Assembly (NCBI GenBank): GCA_021613535.1
Contig: CP075497.1
Location: 10,664,001 to 10,728,000 of the forward strand
Reading direction: 5' to 3'
DNA length: 64,000 nt
Source of the DNA: Adineta vaga
Taxonomy: Eukaryota > Rotifera
Shown: positions 58,001 through 64,000 of the stretch, piece after piece
How positions within the stretch are numbered: position 1 is the first letter of the stretch
Layout of the letters: every line of letters begins with the position of its first letter
The notes under the pieces: generated by a model
What the model saw: the letters and a program-made list of their open reading frames with translations, nothing else
Told to the model about the DNA's origin: nothing
The model's database searches: none
Program-made: the position numbers and the translations under genes

Positions 58001-59995
58001 AAGAAGAATACAACGTAGGAAATTATCGAATACCAATGGACTACGAAGTGTTTTTGTACCTAAAGATATTCATTGTAAATTAAAATACATCTTTGAATTC
58101 AAAACATACTTTATCAAAAAATGTTATTTCATCTAATGAAGGTAAGTTTCTATTTTGTCCTGCTGAATCACGCATAGTCATATCATTAATATTCGATGAT
58201 GGAGTTGAACTATTATCTATTATATTTAAACGTTTTTTCTTTGTTATACCAACGGATTTTGATGATGATGAAACTGATCGTTTATTTATATTAGTTGAAC
58301 TTGCTATTGTCGATCGTTTTGGTGATAATGGACGAGTCGTCATTTCTTCTTTTGCTACCGTTGAAGATAGAACGGTAAAAGATGGTGTCAACGTCGTGTT
58401 AGGATTTATATTGTTATTGAGCGTTAAAAACGAAGCTGATGATGATGATGATGATGGTGGTGGTAGAGTGTTATTTATGATTAAACGTGGAGTTGGATTG
58501 GTAAGTGGACCTGAACTATCTGATGAAGATAGAATATCCGTTATAGCATTTATACGTTCCTATTCAAAAGACAAAAACAAGAAATAAATGATGAATGTTA
58601 TTGCAATTTACTGATGAATGTTGACTAGCATCAGGTAGAAATTGACTAAATTCTGCTAGAAGATCTTCATGATTTGTAAATAGTTGTGCTACTTTTGCAT
58701 AAACTTCGGTTTCCGAAAGTAATACAGTTTGATTATTGTTTGTAGCTGTTGTTGTTGTTGATGTTGATGATGATTCTTTCGCATCTTTTTGTTGTTTTTG
58801 ATATGTATGAAGAATTTCAAGAAATGTTTTATATACATTTGGATTTCTAAATCATAGAAGATAATTAACAAATGAATAGATAGAGAAAAACAACAGACTG
58901 GTGAAAACGATTTTTGATTTTATTGACATAATTAATTGCATGATTGAATTCCACGGGTTGTCCATTCGAATTTGTTGCATTATTATTCGCATTTGATGTT
59001 TGTTGTTTATTTGCTTTTCCCGATAAATTTAATCCACCTGTTGTACCAAAATATGGTAATTGCGGTGAACTAGCTGCTGATATTAATGCATTTACAGCTT
59101 GTGATGTTGTATTAATTGGTTGTTGTTGAATATCATTTATTGTTGATGTTTCTTCATGATCATGAGTTAATAAATTCAATGTTTGACGTATTGATGCAGA
59201 TGAATGATACGTTGTCGATGTTGGTGTAGTTATTGCTAGATTATACGTCGGATTAATATTACCAATAGCAATGGATTCAATTCGTGATGATGGATGAGTT
59301 ACTTGAATATAACCAACATGATCATCACTAACTTCGATTTTATAACCAGGTGGTAAGAAGGTGTTGAAACCAACAATCAAATCTGGATGACCATGAAAGA
59401 GTGTCGATACACGATTGATAACTTCTTGGGTATCAATACTTAATACAAGAGAAATTGTAAAAGAAAAAAAAGATTGAAATAAACAAATCTTACCTTTGTG
59501 ATTTAAATTCTTTCATAATATCCAGAAATTGATTGTATACTTGCGGTTGACTCGCAAATTGGTTCTTCACCTTATCGAGATAACTAAGTGCATCCTCCAC
59601 TTTAAGGCGCTAAGAAGAACAAAATACAGTTACAATGACTAAAATAAGAGAGAAAAAGAAGCTTTTACTGATGATATTAATTGCCCTTGGCTGGATGTTG
59701 ATGTATTGTTTGTGTTATTATTTGGTGGAAAATTCCCACCAGATAAATTAGCAAAAAGATTTACAGCTGATGAAGCGGTCGGAAGATTTGAAACAATAGT
59801 TGATGTCGGTCGTCTAAAATCAATAAATCGGATTGAAATAGATTGTTTCTAGAATAAAATACTTACGTTGAAGGATTCTGAACAACAGTTGAAACAATTG
59901 TATTCAAAGCCTAAAGAGAAATTCATTGAAAAATCTCTTATTCATTCGATTTTCTTCCATACCAAATTGCTACTATTAGCAGAACTTGAGTTCAT
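55061..59995 (-). CDS. SIN3A: SIN3 (SIN3A/B) histone deacetylase corepressor scaffold
   Basis: Eighteen exons on the minus strand run from ATG 59995 to TAA 55061: 59995-59963, 59910-59867, 59813-59669, 59609-59494, 59438-58899, 58846-58612, 58559-58110, 58059-57942, 57877-57759, 57639-57186, 57136-56953, 56889-56670, 56608-56466, 56408-56222, 56163-55994, 55934-55755, 55704-55357 and 55303-55061 (about 1310 residues). PAH1 is [18 protein letters not shown] with [17 protein letters not shown]2 starts [18 protein letters not shown]3 is [10 protein letters not shown] with DNFLRC. The HDAC-interaction region ([53 protein letters not shown]) and the C-terminal Sin3a domain ([20 protein letters not shown]) follow. 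SIN3 recruits HDAC1/2 in the nucleus. All joins fit except exon 7/8 (58110 to 58059), which is one base short. Confidence 0.93.
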
Positions 59996-62103
59996 AAGAT
60001 CACGTTATTCGCAGAAAACAACACATACAACATATATTTATCTTAACTAATCTCGTATTTAGATTCGTCAATAAGAAAATAAGCACGCAGAATAAATGAC
60101 GATCTGAAAATTACAATCGATGTAAAAACTAAGAGAAAGAAACTATAGATAGACGCTAGATATTATTCTCACCGATAAGCGCTATGTACGTTTGTCGATT
60201 AACATTGTGTGTAACGACAAAAGATTTCCATCCAATCAGAATAAACTATGTTACCATTAAATCTGTATTGTCCTCCATTATGTCGTCATTGATCGAGGAG
60301 AGAACAAATAAGATGTAGCGATGGTTGAAAAATTATACTATTCATTATTATTGTGTTCTGTTTCTTCTAGTGATCGTACCAAGCTTGTAACTTTTTTCAA
60401 AACTTATTCTTTCTATTTGCAAGAAGAAAAGAAATTTTTGCCACATCTTTACTTTATTAATAAATATCTACATTTATATTTATATAGGAAAAAAAGAGGT
60501 CAATGATGTCGCCCATTTTTCTTTTTTCTTTTTAGAATCATATCTTATTCTTTCTGTCGTAGAGTAAACGATGTCTTACTCATGATAATGATGAAAATAG
60601 TAACAGGAGCGATTATGCATCGCTTTTTGACAAAAAAAGTTATTTTTTTTCACTTCATTCGCCTACAGTATACCTTTGACAGTACATGATGCAAGGATAG
60701 GAGGGTAATATCCTATCTCTTTTTCACACATCGGGGTTAGTATTTCTAATTTTTCTTTCTCTTCGTTTAGTTTTTTTCTTCCTCTGACGTATACGTTCGA
60801 TCTCTGCGTACATTTAATAGCCATTAAAAACCGAGAGAAAAAGCAAGCATGATTTGATTAATATGAGACAAAAAAAGGAAACCACTTTTATATATATATA
60901 TATATATACTACTATGGACAAGTGTCGTCAGCGGCATCTTCACGTTTCTAATGAAGAATTGTTGTTATTGTTGTTGTTTTTCCCTTTCGTACGAGTCAGA
61001 TTTTGTTTGTGAGAAACACCGTGATCATTCAGTGAACACAATAAACTTTCGTTTATGTAATTACATCATCATCATTACTATTAATGAGATATCAAACATG
61101 CTTTATTTCAAAACATCAAATCAATGCTGAGTAGAGTTGTTTTTGAAATAATCTGATGTTTTAGAATGCGATGAAGTAAAGATAGAGTTATTAATACATC
61201 GTAAGGAAGACAAAAACAAGTTTCCTCCCGGAGTTCTCTATGTTCTTTCCTTTTTCCCCCGTTTCTTTCTTTCACTCATTACATCCACAACATGTTTTTG
61301 CTTGTTCTCATCGTGTCTAAATAAATATCTATGCAATCCACGTCAACACACACACGCGTGTTTACGCGCATCTAAATACTTTACATATATACATCCGATA
61401 GAAAAAAACGAAGAAAAAAAAACACAATTTTTTAAGAAATTAATTTTCGATTGGTCAATTGTTGTTGATTTTTTCTTCTTCTATTTTTATTATTAAGCCA
61501 TAAGGTAAGACTTAGAAGAAGAAAAAGAAAGAAAGAAAGAAAGTAGAAAAGGAAATAAGTATGTGTCATTTATATTTTTTGTTTCTATTTATAGACAGAA
61601 TAGTATTCATCGAATATTTCTTTATGAGTACTACTTTTTTTAGAGATATGTCATACCAAGTACAAATTAAGTTATATTTATTTTTATCTAATTAATGTAT
61701 ATATCAAAACAATAATGTTCAATCGATGAATAACTAGTAAAAAGAAGTAAAAGAGTAACTCATGCTTAATTGTACTAGAGTATTCCACTTCTTCTTCCTC
61801 TTTTTCTATTTTTATTCAAGTATACAATGAATAGAAATTAAATAGAAAAGGCAAGTTTAAGCTCTTTATCATGTTTTTTTTTCTTTTTTATCCAAGTCTT
61901 TATTTATTGATAAAGAACAGGAATAGACAAGTCAATTATTCTAACTTCACTCTTATGATATATATATATATGAGCATAGACAAACTCGCACGTCATCATT
62001 GACATAATTATATGAGTATACATATGTAAATACAGAGTCCTTATTTTTCTCTTGAAAAATGAATTCGATACTTTGAATTATTCTAGATTTATAAACTTTT
62101 ACA
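59996..62103. promoter_or_regulatory. 2.1-kb spacer between divergent SIN3 and CREBRF
   Basis: It holds the upstream regions of both genes. Simple DNA includes a TA run at about 60892-60909, an alternating CA/CG tract (acacacacgcgtgt) at about 61346-61361 and GAAA repeats at about 61523-61541. An acceptor-like site (tgaattattctag) ends at 62086, 17 nt before the CREBRF ATG. No exon was identified. Confidence 0.4.
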
Positions 62104-64000
62104 ATGGCATGTTGGTTACCTCAACCAACATCAAACAAAGATTTTTGCGATGCAATTGATGCAATCATGAAACCTGAACATGAAGATGTGATTTTACTTG
62201 ATGATCCTCTTTCATCTGCAACACCATTAGATCTTGATCTCGAATCAATCACTGATTTACTTGATAATCCAACGCATAATGTACCAGGTTTATCACCGAT
62301 GTCACCATCAACATCCATAACAAATGATTATACACAACCATTAAATATCTATGACATGACGCAAACATCATTTTCTGTTAATAATAATACGAATACAAAT
62401 TCACAAACGAATACGACAGCACCATCTGCATATTCATCATTAGGAATTAGTCCAAAATTTACGACACTGAGTATTAATCAACAACATAATCCATTCTCAC
62501 CGCCATCACAAGATATAACTAATTCTTCGGCACTTCTTCAACCGTTTGTTCAACCATCATTAACGATAAATTCAAAAACTAATTTACATCCACCACCATT
62601 TGTTCAACATCAACCACTAGATAATTCAACTTTAGGTACATCATATCCATTTGAATTACAAGTTAATAGTGGTGCATCAGATGTTAAACGTTTTCGTTCA
62701 GCTAGTATGAACGACGGAGCAACACAACAACAACAAAAAATTGGTATAAATATTTTATTTTTCTTCCAAAAAAGAAAGAAAGTTAATCATTCGTTTTTAT
62801 ACTTTTAGAACCACAGGGTTTCGATCAAGGTCGTCTACGTTCATATACATATGTAACTCCACCATATTATCAAAATCGAACATCATCATTAGCAAGTACA
62901 ACTGCAACAACAAACTCATCAGCATCATCACTTGCAACGGATGTTTCATCAAATTCAGCATGGCCTTATGGTGATGGTCCTCGTCCAGCATCAAGTTCCT
63001 TTTCCGAAGTTATTACTCAACAACAGCAACTTCGTTTAAATAATAATTTATCAGCTTCATTTGGCGGTTCGCCCTCATTCTATTCACTTCAACAACAGCA
63101 ACAACAGCATCAGCAGCAGCAACAACGAAATTCAGGTGGATTTTTACCAGAGATTAATTTCCAAACACCACAAACAACTAATTGCACATTATTTTCATTA
63201 AATCAACAAGCAAATGGTGCTACTTCACCATCACCATCAGCTGCAAAACGTCCATCATTGGTTGGTTTTTCTGTTGACGAAATCAAAGGTAAAATAATGA
63301 CTTATTTGGAAATTCTTACATATTCTTTCTTTTCAGATGACCCAGGTAGTCCAAGTTGTACTTTGGAACAACAAAGTGAACCTGATCTTTGGTCGGATAT
63401 TGAACAGAATTCTTCGGATCGTTTTCAAGATAATGACGGTGATGAAATCTCATCCGATGATGATACAACAACAATATCAACAAGTTTAAATAATGATTTG
63501 GATTTACAAACACAATCCAATCAATTACATCCGAATTCTTCGTCACTCTTTTGGCAATATAATGTTCAAGCAAAAGGGCCAAAAACCAAACGAATACTTT
63601 ATTTAAAAGAACGCGATCCACATTTATTTCGAGAATTCAGTGATCCAGTTTATCAAATCAAATTAACACAAACCAATGGTCAACAATTTACTAAACTTCG
63701 AAAAGGTGATGGTAATGATGTAACACCAAATCCAATGAAACTTTATCAACTTGGAAAACAAATACGAGATTTATCTATGACTGGTAAAGGTCAATCAACG
63801 GCACCATCTGTTTATCATGGAATCTATCATGTTGAACAACAATCCAATTCTAATGATACAGTTGAAGTTAAAAAAGAAAAGAATAAAATCGCTAGTCGGT
63901 ACGTATAGAAAGAATGTGATATTTTGGTTTTTCGGTTTTAATGATAATGCTTTTTCTCTACAATATTAGAGCTTGTCGACTTCGTAAGAAAGCTCAACAT
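62104..64000 (+). CDS. CREBRF: CREBRF, CREB3 regulatory factor (3' partial)
   Basis: Exons 62104-62743, 62809-63288, 63337-63898 and 63970-64000 continue past the window edge; phases agree and 571 codons are visible. The N-terminal 370 residues are Asn/Gln/Ser/Thr-rich without known domains. An acidic stretch is followed by SSLFWQYNVQAKGPKTKR, which aligns with FWEYSEQLTPSQQER of CREBRF. Next come GDGNDVTPNPMKLYQLGKQIR, like DLTPNPKKLLQIGNELR, and at the edge KEKNKIASR then ACRLRKKAQH, the basic region of its bZIP. The leucine zipper lies outside. CREBRF lowers CREB3 activity and modulates glucocorticoid and energy-storage responses in vertebrates. Confidence 0.85.

Noticed and set aside
58093-58587. 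164-codon plus-strand open frame
   Set aside because: It is antisense to SIN3 exon 7, whose reading is supported by homology.
1-64000. tRNA genes, rRNA, CRISPR arrays, transposase or reverse-transcriptase genes, telomeric repeats
   Set aside because: I scanned by eye for T-loop consensus, terminal inverted repeats, RT/transposase motifs and long tandem arrays and found none that could be supported; a tRNAscan and repeat-library search would be decisive.

Overview
The window is metazoan nuclear DNA. Genes are split by many small GT-AG introns (mostly 50-65 nt), base composition is strongly AT-rich, and intergenic DNA is full of short microsatellites. The gene content (METTL16, ZnT1, JHY, PSMD1, a 5-HT2-like receptor, SIN3, CREBRF) is animal. 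The small introns, low GC, CAA/CAG-rich disordered proteins and splice acceptors lying just upstream of many start codons fit a rotifer, probably a bdelloid. That assignment is an inference and was not tested by a search.

Layout: 1-723 the 3' exons of METTL16 (+). 1969-5820 an unrecognised membrane protein with a central array of exon-encoded acidic/amphipathic repeats (+). 6212-8060 a TM + C2-domain protein resembling C2CD2/TMEM24, and 8494-11372 a Ser/basic-rich protein that may be its tail or a separate gene (+). 12475-14529 a QRICH1/ZMYM-type protein with a Crypton-derived DUF3504 domain (-). 17570-19970 the zinc exporter SLC30A1/ZnT1 (-). 20466-26258 a JHY homologue (+). 28941-30819 an unrecognised Ser-rich protein (-). 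30820-36018 a 5.2-kb stretch with no gene seen. 36019-37815 a claudin-like four-TM protein (-). 39837-40568 a SEC11-like signal-peptidase subunit that has lost its catalytic serine (-). 41498-50304 PSMD1/RPN2 (+), whose 4.7-kb intron holds a complete 5-HT2-like receptor gene on the opposite strand (45809-47637). 50780-52067 an RNF114/125/138/166-type RING protein (+). 52344-53358 a mitochondrial carrier of the SLC25A34/35 type (+). 53460-54434 an MPPED-type metallophosphoesterase (-). 55061-59995 SIN3 (-). 62104-64000 the 5' part of CREBRF (+), cut by the window edge.

The genes do not form an operon or pathway; this is an ordinary animal neighbourhood on both strands. Exon boundaries were worked out by hand from GT/AG sites, frame continuity and remembered family sequences, and may be off by a base or two. 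Two places carry a one-base frame problem (SIN3 exon 7/8 and the N-terminus of the QRICH1-like gene), so either the assembly has small indels or some copies are decaying. No rRNA, tRNA, CRISPR array or recognisable intact transposon was found.
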